From: Leptolinea sp964420995
GTDB taxonomy: Bacteria > Chloroflexota > Anaerolineae > Anaerolineales > Anaerolineaceae
Assembly (NCBI GenBank): GCA_964420995.1
Contig: CAYQUX010000011.1
Location: 77,841 to 141,840, forward strand
Direction of reading: 5' to 3'
DNA: 64,000 nucleotides
In this document: positions 25,912 through 34,772 of the stretch, in pieces
Numbering within the stretch: the stretch's first letter is position 1
How the letters are laid out: each line of letters starts with the position of its first letter
Translations under genes and position numbers: made by a program
Notes under the pieces: generated by a model
Told to the model about the DNA's origin: nothing
The model's database searches: none
Seen by the model: the letters and a program-made list of their open reading frames with translations, nothing else

Positions 25912-27441
25912 ATGGAAGATAGCATCTCAGCGCAGGCGAGTAATGTAATACTCGATGTCATCAATGTGTCCAAGAGTTTTCCAGGGGTTAAGGCACTGGA
26001 TAATGTGTCATTCGATTTACGCAAAGGGGAGGTACACGCGCTGGTCGGGGAGAATGGCGCCGGCAAATCGACCTTGATGAAGATATTAAGCGGCGTGTAC
26101 CAGGCAGACAGCGGCACCATTCGCTACAAGGGCAAGGATGTCGTTTTCCATGATGCCGCCCAGGCTCGCAATGCCGGTATCGGAATTATCTATCAAGAGC
26201 TTAATCTCATTCCGGCCTTGTCAGTTGCCGCCAACATTTTCATTGGACGTGAGCCGTTAACGGCGTTAGGAACGCTCGATGAAAAAAAGATGAATGCGGA
26301 CTCCATTGCCATTCTGAAAAGACTCAACATTCATATTGACCCAACGACAATACTCAACCGGCTTCCGGTTTCCAAACAGCAGATGGTGGAAATCGCCAAG
26401 GCGCTTTCGTTTGACTCTGAAATATTGATCATGGATGAGCCGACCAGCGCGCTTTCTGAAAAAGAGATTGACGAATTATTTACCGTGATTCATACCCTTC
26501 GCAACAGGGGTGTGGCGATTGTGTACATCTCACATCGGCTGGAAGAGTTGAAGCACATTGTTGATCGCATTTCCATTTTCCGAGACGGTCATTCGGTAAG
26601 CACTGACGAATACAAGGCCATCGGAATGAATGAAATAGTCAACCGTATGGTTGGAAGAAGCCTGGAAAACAAATTTCCGCCCAAACAAAATAAACCCACA
26701 AAAGAAAAACTGCTGGAAGTTCGGAACATTACACGCAAAGGGATTTTGCACGATATTTCCTTTGACCTTTACAAAGGCGAAATCCTGGGTATTGCAGGCT
26801 TGATGGGTGCCGGACGTTCGGAATTGGGAAGGGCTATTTTCGGTGCCGACCCGATCGATGCTGGCGTAGTCACAATGGGCGGCAAGAATCTCTTATTATC
26901 CTCCCCATCTGACGCAATCAAAGTCGGTATTGCCTACCTCTCAGAGAACCGCAAGGAAGAGGGTCTGGCTGTCAAAATGCGGCTTACCGAAAACGTCACC
27001 ATGGCCAATGTTCAGGAGATTTCACAGCGACTTGGTATTCTCTCACGCAACCGGGAAAACGATGTCACCCAGGACTATGTGAAAAATCTGAACATCAAAA
27101 CACCGAACTTAATGCAGATTGTCAATCAGCTTTCCGGTGGAAATCAACAAAAAGCTGTAATTGCCAAGTGGCTTTTCTGTAATTCGAAGATCCTGATTTT
27201 TGATGAACCAACTCGTGGAATTGATGTTGGGGCGAAATATGCCATTTATAAATTAATCGGAGATCTCGCGGAACAGGGTAGAGGCATCATCATGATCTCT
27301 TCAGAATTGCCCGAGATCCTTGGATTGACAGATCGTCTCCTGGTACTGCATGAGGGAAAACTTGCGGCGACGCTTAACACCGCAGAAACATCGCAGGAAG
27401 AGATCTTAAATTATGCTGCAGGCGTCATGACAACAAAATAA
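25912..27441 (+). CDS. RbsA/MglA-type sugar ABC transporter ATPase
   Basis: 509-aa ATPase with two fused nucleotide-binding domains. The first has a full Walker A (GENGAGKST) and Walker B (LIMDEPTSAL). The second has the degenerate P-loop GLMGAGRSELGRAIFG usual in this family, plus the signature LSGGNQQKAVIAKWL and LIFDEPTRGIDVGAK. It powers a monosaccharide importer with the permease and binding protein downstream. The operator O3 upstream places it in the cluster B regulon. Confidence 0.94.
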   Translation: MEDSISAQASNVILDVINVSKSFPGVKALDNVSFDLRKGEVHALVGENGAGKSTLMKILSGVYQADSGTIRYKGKDVVFHDAAQARNAGIGIIYQELNLIPALSVAANIFIGREPLTALGTLDEKKMNADSIAILKRLNIHIDPTTILNRLPVSKQQMVEIAKALSFDSEILIMDEPTSALSEKEIDELFTVIHTLRNRGVAIVYISHRLEELKHIVDRISIFRDGHSVSTDEYKAIGMNEIVNRMVGRSLENKFPPKQNKPTKEKLLEVRNITRKGILHDISFDLYKGEILGIAGLMGAGRSELGRAIFGADPIDAGVVTMGGKNLLLSSPSDAIKVGIAYLSENRKEEGLAVKMRLTENVTMANVQEISQRLGILSRNRENDVTQDYVKNLNIKTPNLMQIVNQLSGGNQQKAVIAKWLFCNSKILIFDEPTRGIDVGAKYAIYKLIGDLAEQGRGIIMISSELPEILGLTDRLLVLHEGKLAATLNTAETSQEEILNYAAGVMTTK

Positions 27442-27453
27442 GGAGATTCAGGT

Positions 27454-27492
27454 ATGTCAGAGCAAATTTTCAGAAACGCGGAAGTGCAATGA
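27454..27492 (+). CDS. 12-codon upstream minicistron
   Basis: ATG at 27454 with a strong AAGGAG 9 nt upstream encodes a 12-residue peptide, MSEQIFRNAEVQ, whose TGA (27490-27492) overlaps the permease start (ATGATG at 27489). The permease itself has only a weak ribosome site. The short frame therefore looks like a translational coupling device, or a relic of an older start lost by frameshift. Too short to assess by homology. Confidence 0.45.
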   Translation: MSEQIFRNAEVQ

Positions 27493-28502
27493 TGAGTGAA
27501 ATTTCCTCCCATCCAATCAATCCCGAATCAGCCGAAAGTAAAGAGGCTCCCCAAAAAAGCCGGAAATCGCTTAGCGGGTTTGTAACTCTTGGAGCCGTAA
27601 TTGGATTATTTATTTTCTTTTCCATAACGGCGAATAATTTCTTCACCATGCGGAGTGTCTTAAGCCTGTTGCTCCAGACAAGCGCCATCACCATTATGGG
27701 AATTGGCGTTACATTCTGCATTATTACGGGTGGAATTGACCTTTCAATTGGTTCTGTGGTCGCTTTAACCGGAACGGTGGCTGTTATGGCTGCTCTGGCC
27801 GGTATTCCAATCTGGTTGAGCATGATCGTTGGTTTGCTTGTCGGTTTATTCTGCGGCCTGCTGAACGGTCTGATGATTACCAAATTGCGGCTTCCACCGT
27901 TCATTGCCACTCTGGGAATGATGATGGTGGCCAGAGGCGTGGCACTGACGATTACAAATGCCAATGCCTGGCCGGCACCAGATGAATTCGGGAATCTTGG
28001 CAATAATACATTGTTCGACATGGGCCCAAAATTTCCGGGCATATCGTACCCGGTCATCATCATGGTCGCGGTTGCTCTGATATTTGGTTTCCTTCTAAGT
28101 AAGACCAGGATTGGCCGGTATACCTACGCCATCGGATCAAATGAAGAAGCCGCGCGACTTTCGGGGATCAAGGTAAACCAGGTCAAAATCGTATCTTACG
28201 TAATCTGTGGTCTGCTTGCCGGGCTTGTAGGAATTATCCTCGCTTCAAGAATGGTCACGTCACAGCCGAATAGCGCCGTTGGGTATGAATTGAACGCAAT
28301 CGCTGCCGCGGTTATTGGCGGCACGAGTCTGATGGGTGGTATAGGCACCGTTGGCGGCACCGTTATCGGCTCTTTCATCATAGGTATTCTTACGGTTGGC
28401 CTCACCATGGCTGGTGCAAACTACTTCATGCAACAAATTGTGATTGGCCTCGTTGTGATTGGCGCGGTCACAGTGGATCAGTTGAAAGGCCGGAATCAAT
28501 AA
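27489..28502 (+). CDS. RbsC-type sugar ABC permease
   Basis: 337-aa permease of the ribose/galactose importer type, with 8-10 hydrophobic segments. Family landmarks are ITGGIDLSIGSVVALTG, GLLNGLMITKLRLPPFIATLGMM and AVIGGTSLMGGIGTVGG. Translation is probably coupled to the minicistron whose stop overlaps its first two Met codons (27489 and 27492). A hydrophilic N-terminal tail of about 35 residues precedes the first helix. Confidence 0.93.
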   Translation: MMSEISSHPINPESAESKEAPQKSRKSLSGFVTLGAVIGLFIFFSITANNFFTMRSVLSLLLQTSAITIMGIGVTFCIITGGIDLSIGSVVALTGTVAVMAALAGIPIWLSMIVGLLVGLFCGLLNGLMITKLRLPPFIATLGMMMVARGVALTITNANAWPAPDEFGNLGNNTLFDMGPKFPGISYPVIIMVAVALIFGFLLSKTRIGRYTYAIGSNEEAARLSGIKVNQVKIVSYVICGLLAGLVGIILASRMVTSQPNSAVGYELNAIAAAVIGGTSLMGGIGTVGGTVIGSFIIGILTVGLTMAGANYFMQQIVIGLVVIGAVTVDQLKGRNQ

Positions 28503-28610
28503 AGGCCTGATAAATAAGCGTGCGACTGCCAATTCGAATGTGTATCTGATTGAGCAGACGTGAAATCCGATTACCAAGATCGGAGCCCATATTCTAAAGG
28601 AGAAGGTTTT

Positions 28611-29606
28611 ATGAAGAAGCTACGTTTGTTTTTGGCAATTGCAATGCTGGCTTCCCTGGCGATTTCCGCCTATGGTGCACCAGCCCCGGCCCCTGTTGAA
28701 GCAGGTGGTGAAATAGCCGTTATCGTCAAGACCGGTAACTCCAGCTTCTGGCAGAATGTTCAGACTGGTGCCATGGATGCCCAGAAAGAACTCAGAGCCA
28801 AGTCACCGAAACTCTCAGTAACCTTCCTCGGCGCCCAATCAGAGAGTAACGTCAACGAACAGATCAACATCGTTGAAAGCGCCATTGACCGCGGCGTCAA
28901 AGCCATCGTGCTCGCTCCCTCTGATGTAACAGCTCTGGTTCCTGCTGTGAAGAAAGCCAAAGATGCCGGTATTCCTGTGATTGTCATCGACTCAGCCCTG
29001 TCAGGCGACGAAAACAATTATGTCACCTTCCTGGCTACCGATAACAAAGCCGCTGGCGAAGCCTGCGCGAAAGCTTTGATCGAAGGCGTCAAGAAAGCCA
29101 CCGGTAAAGACACTGGCAAGATCGCTGTCATGTCCTATGTCGCGGGCGTTGGCTCTGAAATTGGCCGCGTTGGCGGATTCAAAGATTACATTGCCAAGAA
29201 TTCCAAACTGGAAATCGTCACCACCCAGTACTCCAATGCTGATATGCCCACCGCGTTGAACCAGACGACCAGCGTTCTGGATGCCAATCCGGATCTGGTT
29301 GGTATCTTCGGCGCCAATGAACCGACCGCCATTGGAATGGGCCGCGCGATTGCCCAGGCTAAACTCGCCGGCAAGATCACCGCGATTGGCTTCGATGGCA
29401 ACAGCGCCCTGGCTGGCTTTGTAAAAGACGGTACCCTGCAGGCGATTGCCGTTCAGAGCTCCTACAACATGGGCTTCCTGGGCGTCAAGACAGCTTACGA
29501 TGTTGCTTACAACGGCGCGAAAGTTGAAAAATATGTTGATACTGGTTTCTTGATGGTTACCAAAGACAACATCGATTCAACAGAAGCAAAGAACGTTCTG
29601 TACTAA
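28611..29606 (+). CDS. RbsB-type sugar-binding protein
   Basis: 331-aa secreted binding protein. A signal peptide (MKKLRLFLAIAMLASLAISAYG) precedes an Ala/Pro-rich mature start and the type 1 fold (IAVIVKTGNSSFWQNV, VIVIDSALSG, GIFGANEPTAIGMGRAI, AIGFDGNSAL). ATG at 28611 has AAAGGAG 7 nt upstream. Third gene of the RbsABC-type operon; a strong hairpin follows. The ligand is probably the L-fucose-like sugar handled by the adjacent enzymes. Confidence 0.92.
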   Translation: MKKLRLFLAIAMLASLAISAYGAPAPAPVEAGGEIAVIVKTGNSSFWQNVQTGAMDAQKELRAKSPKLSVTFLGAQSESNVNEQINIVESAIDRGVKAIVLAPSDVTALVPAVKKAKDAGIPVIVIDSALSGDENNYVTFLATDNKAAGEACAKALIEGVKKATGKDTGKIAVMSYVAGVGSEIGRVGGFKDYIAKNSKLEIVTTQYSNADMPTALNQTTSVLDANPDLVGIFGANEPTAIGMGRAIAQAKLAGKITAIGFDGNSALAGFVKDGTLQAIAVQSSYNMGFLGVKTAYDVAYNGAKVEKYVDTGFLMVTKDNIDSTEAKNVLY

Positions 29607-29639
29607 AACACCCATCTTCATCCTTGCAATTTGACGGGC

Positions 29640-29670
29640 AGACGGTTCGTGAGTCATTCACGAACCGTCT
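29640..29670 (+). terminator. Hairpin after the RbsABC-type operon
   Basis: AGACGGTTCGTGA (29640-29652) pairs perfectly with TCACGAACCGTCT (29658-29670) around a 5-nt loop, followed by TGCTTG. The stem is strong, though the T-run is poor. Confidence 0.65.
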
Positions 29671-29801
29671 TGCTTGAAATAAAATCAAGAATTACAAGCC
29701 TGTTCTCAAATTGAATAAATGCCTTTCTAAGGATTGACCGTTCTCTGATATAAATAATTTCGGGTCGTTATAATTCCATACCAGTCCCAACGGAGTGTAC
29801 T

Positions 29802-30944
29802 TTGTCAAAGAAAGTCATGGTAAGCGGTTGTTATGATATGCTGCACAGCGGTCATGTGGAATTCTTCCGGCAGGCTGCCGCCTATGGCGACCTTTATGTC
29901 GCAATAGGTTCCGATAAAACCATTTACGACTTAAAAGGACGAGAGACGGTTAACAGTGAAAAAGAACGTCTCTTTATGATTAAGGCGATTTCCTGGGTTC
30001 ATGACGCTTTCATCTCAAAGGGTTCCGGTATTCTTGATTTCGAAGCTGAAATACGCGAGATCAAACCGGATTACTTTGTTGTCAATTCTGACGGGCACTT
30101 ACCCGAAAAGAGGGCGTTATGTCAGGAATTGGGAATTGAATATGTGATTCTGGAGCGCATTCCCTTTGAAGGATTGACGTCCCGTTCCACCACGGCGTTA
30201 CGCGAGAGGGATTATTTGCCCTATCGCATTGACCTGGCAGGAGGCTGGCTGGACCAACCCTTTGTCTCACAACATTATCCGGGCCCCGTGGTCACAATTT
30301 CGCTTGAGCCAACCATTGAATTTAACGAACGGAGTGGAATGGCTTCGAGTACCCGTCGGCACGCCCGCGAGCTGTGGGGAGTGAAAATCCCGCCAGGAAA
30401 TTATGAATTGCTGGCAAAAACCCTCTTTTGTTTTGATAATCCTCCGGGCACAAAGGTCATCTCTGGATCACAGGATGCCATTGGACTGGTGTTTCCCGGT
30501 TTGGCTTACGCGTATTATGACGGCAAGTACTGGCCGGACTACATTGAACATCGCCTGGATGAATCTCTACTCAGTTTTGTTGAGAACTCTCTGTACCTGG
30601 TTTCCCTGGGACCACGGTTTTCTGACTATGATGTTCTCACGGAGACTGTATTTGATAAAGACCATGCCAAAGCCCTGGCAAACGCGGCAGATGGGCATTG
30701 GAATGCCATTCTTAAGCAGGACATTCAAAAATTTGGTCAGACGCTCCGGGAAGGTTTCGAGGCACAGGTAGCCATGTTCCCGCACATGATGAATTCCCGC
30801 GTTTCGGAGTTGATCAATGAATACCGCGACCGGGCTCTGGGATGGAAGCTTTCCGGGGCAGGCGGCGGTGGATATCTGATCCTGGCGGCAGACAAGCCCA
30901 TCCAGGGAGCCATGCGGGTTATTGCCCGACGGGAGCATTATTAA
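29802..30944 (+). CDS. Fusion of HxGH nucleotidyltransferase and fucokinase-like GHMP kinase
   Basis: 380-aa two-domain protein. Residues 1-130 are an HxGH nucleotidyltransferase: MVSGCYDMLHSGH (His15, His18), a GSDKTIYDLKG loop, and EGLTSRSTT near the end in place of the ISSTxxR motif. Residues 138-380 are a compact GHMP kinase: YRIDLAGGWLDQP (as in L-fucokinase/FKP), SGMASSTRR, SGSQDAIGLVFPG and SGAGGGGYLIL. Start TTG at 29802 with GGAG six nt upstream. The domain logic equals FKP (kinase plus pyrophosphorylase), but the transferase fold is unrelated. Predicted role: convert a free sugar to its 1-phosphate and then to a CDP-, ADP- or GDP-sugar. The split homologues are at 18077 and 18913. 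Specific substrate unknown. Confidence 0.72.
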   Translation: MSKKVMVSGCYDMLHSGHVEFFRQAAAYGDLYVAIGSDKTIYDLKGRETVNSEKERLFMIKAISWVHDAFISKGSGILDFEAEIREIKPDYFVVNSDGHLPEKRALCQELGIEYVILERIPFEGLTSRSTTALRERDYLPYRIDLAGGWLDQPFVSQHYPGPVVTISLEPTIEFNERSGMASSTRRHARELWGVKIPPGNYELLAKTLFCFDNPPGTKVISGSQDAIGLVFPGLAYAYYDGKYWPDYIEHRLDESLLSFVENSLYLVSLGPRFSDYDVLTETVFDKDHAKALANAADGHWNAILKQDIQKFGQTLREGFEAQVAMFPHMMNSRVSELINEYRDRALGWKLSGAGGGGYLILAADKPIQGAMRVIARREHY

Positions 30945-30957
30945 ACTTCACGCAAGT

Positions 30958-32457
30958 TTAATTTGATCCATTTTTTAGGCGGAGATAACGCTGATACGCG
31001 GAATCCCACGCGTCGGTCGCCGTCGGGAAGAATTCCATAACATCAAAAGAAGCTCGGACAATATCTCGCGCCTCTGAGATATTTGCAATTTGCCCGGCTG
31101 CCATCGCCTGAACAAGAATATTGCCAATGGCAGTTGCTTCAACGGGCCCCGCGATCACTTTTTTACCGGTCGAGTTTGCCGTGAATTGATTGAGAGTTGT
31201 GTTGCGTGAGCCGCCACCGATGATGTGAACCACAGGAAAAGACCGCCCGGAGATGACGGTTATCTTCTCGGCGACACGGCGGTATTCCATGGCAAGACTC
31301 TCCAGAATACATCGCGTTATGGCACCCGGTGTCTCAGGCACAGGTTGGTTGCCATGCTCGCAATACGCTTTAATGCGGGTGATCATATCTCCCGGGTGAA
31401 GGAAAACGGGATCAGTCGGATCAATGAATGACTTAAAGGGGTCTGACCGCGAAGCCAGGTCAGTCAATTCTTCATACGTGTATGTCCTGCCTTCTGCCAT
31501 CCAATTTCGCCGGCATTCCTGCAATAACCACAGCCCGGTGATGTTCTTTAACAGACAATATGTACCTGCATATCCCCCCTCGTTTGTAATTCCGTTGTCA
31601 AAGACTTCTCTGTACAGCAGCGGTCTGTCGTTCTCAATGCCCATAAGAGACCAGGTGCCTGAACTCAGGTATAGATGATCCCGGTCTATTGATGGGACAG
31701 CCAGGATGGCAGATTGTGTATCATGAGAGGCGACCGCAACGATCTTCAGATTCCTGACATGGAATTCATCCGAAAGACCATCTGATAATTCACCGAGAAT
31801 AGTGCCCGGGTGGATAGTCCCCGGGAAAATGCCAGAGGATATCCCGACTTTTTCCAATAGCTCACGTGCCCAATCGCGGCCGCTGAGGTTGAAACACTGG
31901 GTGGTTGAGGCAATGGTGAATTCGGATGCTTTCCTGCCCGAAAACCAGAAATTGAAAAGATCCGGCATGGTAAGAAATGTTTTTGCCTGTGCCAGCTGAC
32001 AGGAACCAGCCTGTTTCATGGCAAACAACTGGTAAAGGCTGTTGATTTCCATGATCTGGTTGCCTGTCTGTTGAAACACATCATATGGGTCAATGAGGGC
32101 GCTTATCGCGTCCACCATCCCCCGGGTTCTTGGGTCACGATAACAGTGCGGGTTCCCCAACAACATATCATTTTCGTCCAGCAGGGCGAAATCAACCCCC
32201 CAGGTATCCACTCCCAGGCTGTAAAGTTCCACATCATGTTCTTTAACTGCCAGGGAGAGGCCGTGCTTCATTTCCTCCCAGAGGGAAAGGACATCCCAGA
32301 AAAGAGAATCACCAACCCTGACGGCGCGATTGGGAAAGCGGTAAATCTCTCGTATTTCCAGTTTCCCAGACCGTAAACAGCCAATAATCGCCCGACCGCT
32401 CTCGGCTCCAAGATCAAAAGCCAGATACGCCCTGGTCGTTTTTTTTGAATTATCCAT
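30958..32457 (-). CDS. RhaB-like FGGY sugar kinase
   Basis: 499-aa FGGY-family kinase close in pattern to E. coli rhamnulokinase: YLAFDLGAESGRAI (phosphate 1), VDTWGVDFALLDE (catalytic Asp), VAVASHDTQSAIL, YLSSGTWSLMG and HIIGGGSRNTTLNQ. ATG at 32457 overlaps the isomerase stop by 8 nt. Encoded directly after L-fucose isomerase, it most likely phosphorylates L-fuculose (or rhamnulose) at O-1. No aldolase gene is present here, so the pathway must finish elsewhere in the genome. Confidence 0.86.
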   Translation of the reverse strand: MDNSKKTTRAYLAFDLGAESGRAIIGCLRSGKLEIREIYRFPNRAVRVGDSLFWDVLSLWEEMKHGLSLAVKEHDVELYSLGVDTWGVDFALLDENDMLLGNPHCYRDPRTRGMVDAISALIDPYDVFQQTGNQIMEINSLYQLFAMKQAGSCQLAQAKTFLTMPDLFNFWFSGRKASEFTIASTTQCFNLSGRDWARELLEKVGISSGIFPGTIHPGTILGELSDGLSDEFHVRNLKIVAVASHDTQSAILAVPSIDRDHLYLSSGTWSLMGIENDRPLLYREVFDNGITNEGGYAGTYCLLKNITGLWLLQECRRNWMAEGRTYTYEELTDLASRSDPFKSFIDPTDPVFLHPGDMITRIKAYCEHGNQPVPETPGAITRCILESLAMEYRRVAEKITVISGRSFPVVHIIGGGSRNTTLNQFTANSTGKKVIAGPVEATAIGNILVQAMAAGQIANISEARDIVRASFDVMEFFPTATDAWDSAYQRYLRLKNGSN

Positions 32458-34231
32458 ATAAGGGGCCAAAATTCGCGCAGGCGCGATAATCAGCACCGGT
32501 CAGATCATCCGTGCCAAAAGCGCTCCAGGCGCTGGGACGGAATATCGTTTTTTCGTCCAGATTGTGCATGCAAACAGGAATGCGGAGGATGGATGCCAGG
32601 GTGATCAGATCGGACCCGATATGGCCGAAACTTAACGCGCCATGATTGGCACCCCAGTTCGCCATCACAGAGTAGACATCTTTGAAGGCACCCTTGCCAG
32701 TCAAGCGAGGCGCGAACCAGTGGGTGGGCCAGGTGGGATTGGTGCGCTCGTTTAATTGTTCGTGCACTTCAAGAGGTAAATCGACTGTCCATCCTTCCGC
32801 CAGTTGCAGAACGGGACCCAGTCCTTTGATCAGGTTTATCCGGCTCATTGTCATGGGCATGCCCCCACTGGTGATAAAACAGGATGAGTATCCCCCGCCG
32901 CGGAAATATTCTGTCATGGCCGGATACCAGGTTGTGGCGTTCAAACATTTCTCCACGTCGGCATCGCTGATCTCCCAGAAGGGTTTCATCACCGATTCCC
33001 CATTCTCTTTCATTTCACCGGTCGCGTCGAGAGAAGCCGCGCCGGAATTGATCAGATGGATCAATCCATTTGCCGCCATGCCGGTCAATTCAAAGCCGGT
33101 GACTCTTTTTACAGCGGAAGGACTCCAGTATGTGCGCACATCCGCAAATATTTGCGAGGTGTTGGTCAATAAATGGCCAAAAAGCATGCAAACGCCATTC
33201 AAACTATCGTTTTCTGTGGCAAAAACCATGGGTGACCGTTTGCCGTTCCAGTCGAAGGATGTATTCAGAATGGCTTCCATGAAATCCCCATTGGGGAAGT
33301 GATCTGTCCACTGGCGCTGCCCCTGAAAACCGCCAAGAAGGGCATTGTGACCGCAGGCTTCTTCACCCCAGTCCAATTCAGCCAGACGGGGATTTCCCTT
33401 CATTAAATCGCGTGCGATCATCGTCATCTTAACGACAGTCTGCCAATCGTTGGCTTTTTCAGATTGCGAGCGTTGTAGTTCAGGCGGGTTGTATTCACGC
33501 CCTTCCCGGCAGTGAGATTTTGTCCAGGCAAGCGCGCGGTTGAATTCTTCCGGATCGTAGATCTTTTCATCCAATCGCCGGGTGATTTCTGACATATCCA
33601 CTGACTCTACCCGCATATTCAGATAGTCCTCAAAAAAGTCATGGTTAACAATTGAGCCGGCAATACCCATTGAAACACCACCGATGGAAAGGTAAGACTT
33701 GCCGCGCATCATGGCGGCAGCCAAACCGGCTTTCGCAAAGCGCAGAAGTTTTTCCTGAACATCTGGAGGTATGTCCGTATCTGTGGAATCTTGAACTTCG
33801 GTGCCGTAAATTGAAAAGGCGGGTAATCCTTTCTGGTTATGGCCGGCGTTAACGGCAGCCAGATATACGGCTCCGGGTCTTTCGGTGCCATTAAATCCCC
33901 AGACTGCTTTTGGGATATGCAAATCCATATCCATTGTTTCAGAACCGTAACACCAGCAGGGGGTAACGGATATGGAAACGCCCACCCCCTCACGGCGGAA
34001 TTTTTCATCAGCCTGAGCGGCTTCGGCGACACCGCCAATGCAGGAATCAGCGATCATACAGACAACAGGTGAACCGTCAGGGTATTTGAGATTGCCGGAC
34101 AGGAAATTGGCGGTACGTTCTGCCATCCCCATGGTTTGAGATTCCAGGGATTCGCGTACCCCTTTGCGGCGGCCATCAATAATCGGGCGGATACCGATTT
34201 TAGGAAATGAAACTTTATTCTGGTCCGTCAT
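32450..34231 (-). CDS. fucI: L-fucose isomerase
   Basis: 593-aa cytoplasmic ketol-isomerase converting L-fucose to L-fuculose; relatives also act on D-arabinose and L-galactose. The length equals E. coli FucI (591). Recognisable blocks are IGIRPIIDGRRKGVRESLE, ADSCIGGVAEAA, EEACGHNALLGGFQGQRQWT and ATENDSLNGV (metal and active-site region). It is the first gene of a leftward pair with the FGGY kinase, with operator O4 about 86 nt upstream. Confidence 0.93.
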   Translation of the reverse strand: MTDQNKVSFPKIGIRPIIDGRRKGVRESLESQTMGMAERTANFLSGNLKYPDGSPVVCMIADSCIGGVAEAAQADEKFRREGVGVSISVTPCWCYGSETMDMDLHIPKAVWGFNGTERPGAVYLAAVNAGHNQKGLPAFSIYGTEVQDSTDTDIPPDVQEKLLRFAKAGLAAAMMRGKSYLSIGGVSMGIAGSIVNHDFFEDYLNMRVESVDMSEITRRLDEKIYDPEEFNRALAWTKSHCREGREYNPPELQRSQSEKANDWQTVVKMTMIARDLMKGNPRLAELDWGEEACGHNALLGGFQGQRQWTDHFPNGDFMEAILNTSFDWNGKRSPMVFATENDSLNGVCMLFGHLLTNTSQIFADVRTYWSPSAVKRVTGFELTGMAANGLIHLINSGAASLDATGEMKENGESVMKPFWEISDADVEKCLNATTWYPAMTEYFRGGGYSSCFITSGGMPMTMSRINLIKGLGPVLQLAEGWTVDLPLEVHEQLNERTNPTWPTHWFAPRLTGKGAFKDVYSVMANWGANHGALSFGHIGSDLITLASILRIPVCMHNLDEKTIFRPSAWSAFGTDDLTGADYRACANFGPLYG

Positions 34232-34316
34232 TTTTTCTCCTCGTACTTGTTGATATCACGTGTTCCATTTTTTGTTCTTAATACCAAACAGGGTGGTCGA
34301 TTGTGAACATGATTGC

Positions 34317-34332
34317 GTGGTAACGTTACCAT
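34317..34332. promoter_or_regulatory. LacI-type operator O4
   Basis: GTGGTAACGTTACCAT matches the O1 consensus at 15 of 16 positions, with an intact GGTAACGTTACC core. It lies upstream of the leftward fucI gene. Confidence 0.8.
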
Positions 34333-34772
34333 ATAAGACGAAAAAAAATAGATGACTCTTTTCTATTGCATTAATTATTTCTTTTTTTTGGAGATATGTC
34401 AAGTCGATGGATACATCGTGTTCAGGGCAATTTTTAGACTTAATCCGCTTTCCAATTGCCCAAAAGATGATCGAACCCGTTCGCCTTCCCAATGGATTCA
34501 AGGTGGATAAATTAGTTCCTGAGATGCGTCCAATAAGGACGTTATTGACCTCATGCAGATTGAGTTGAAATTTATCTCAAATTAACCTGAATTTATAGAA
34601 CCTTAACGGGCTTTGCACTACCATATGAATATATCCCCTTTTTTTGCCACCACCCTGTACTCAGCGAAATAGACTTCGGTGGTTGTTTGTTTTTTCTTAA
34701 TTGAACTGATAACTTTTATCGTTTTTTTTGATAATCAGATTTGCGAGATTCAACGTCCAGGGAGAATCAACG
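34333..34772. other. Gene-free spacer before the chemoreceptor
   Basis: About 440 nt, A+T-rich, between operator O4 and the chemoreceptor gene. I find no coding pattern, tRNA or strong terminator. It must contain the rightward promoter of the chemoreceptor, but no consensus pair is convincing. Confidence 0.4.

Noticed and set aside
34256..34501. 81-codon minus-strand frame upstream of fucI
   Set aside because: It crosses operator O4, lacks a ribosome site and resembles nothing known.
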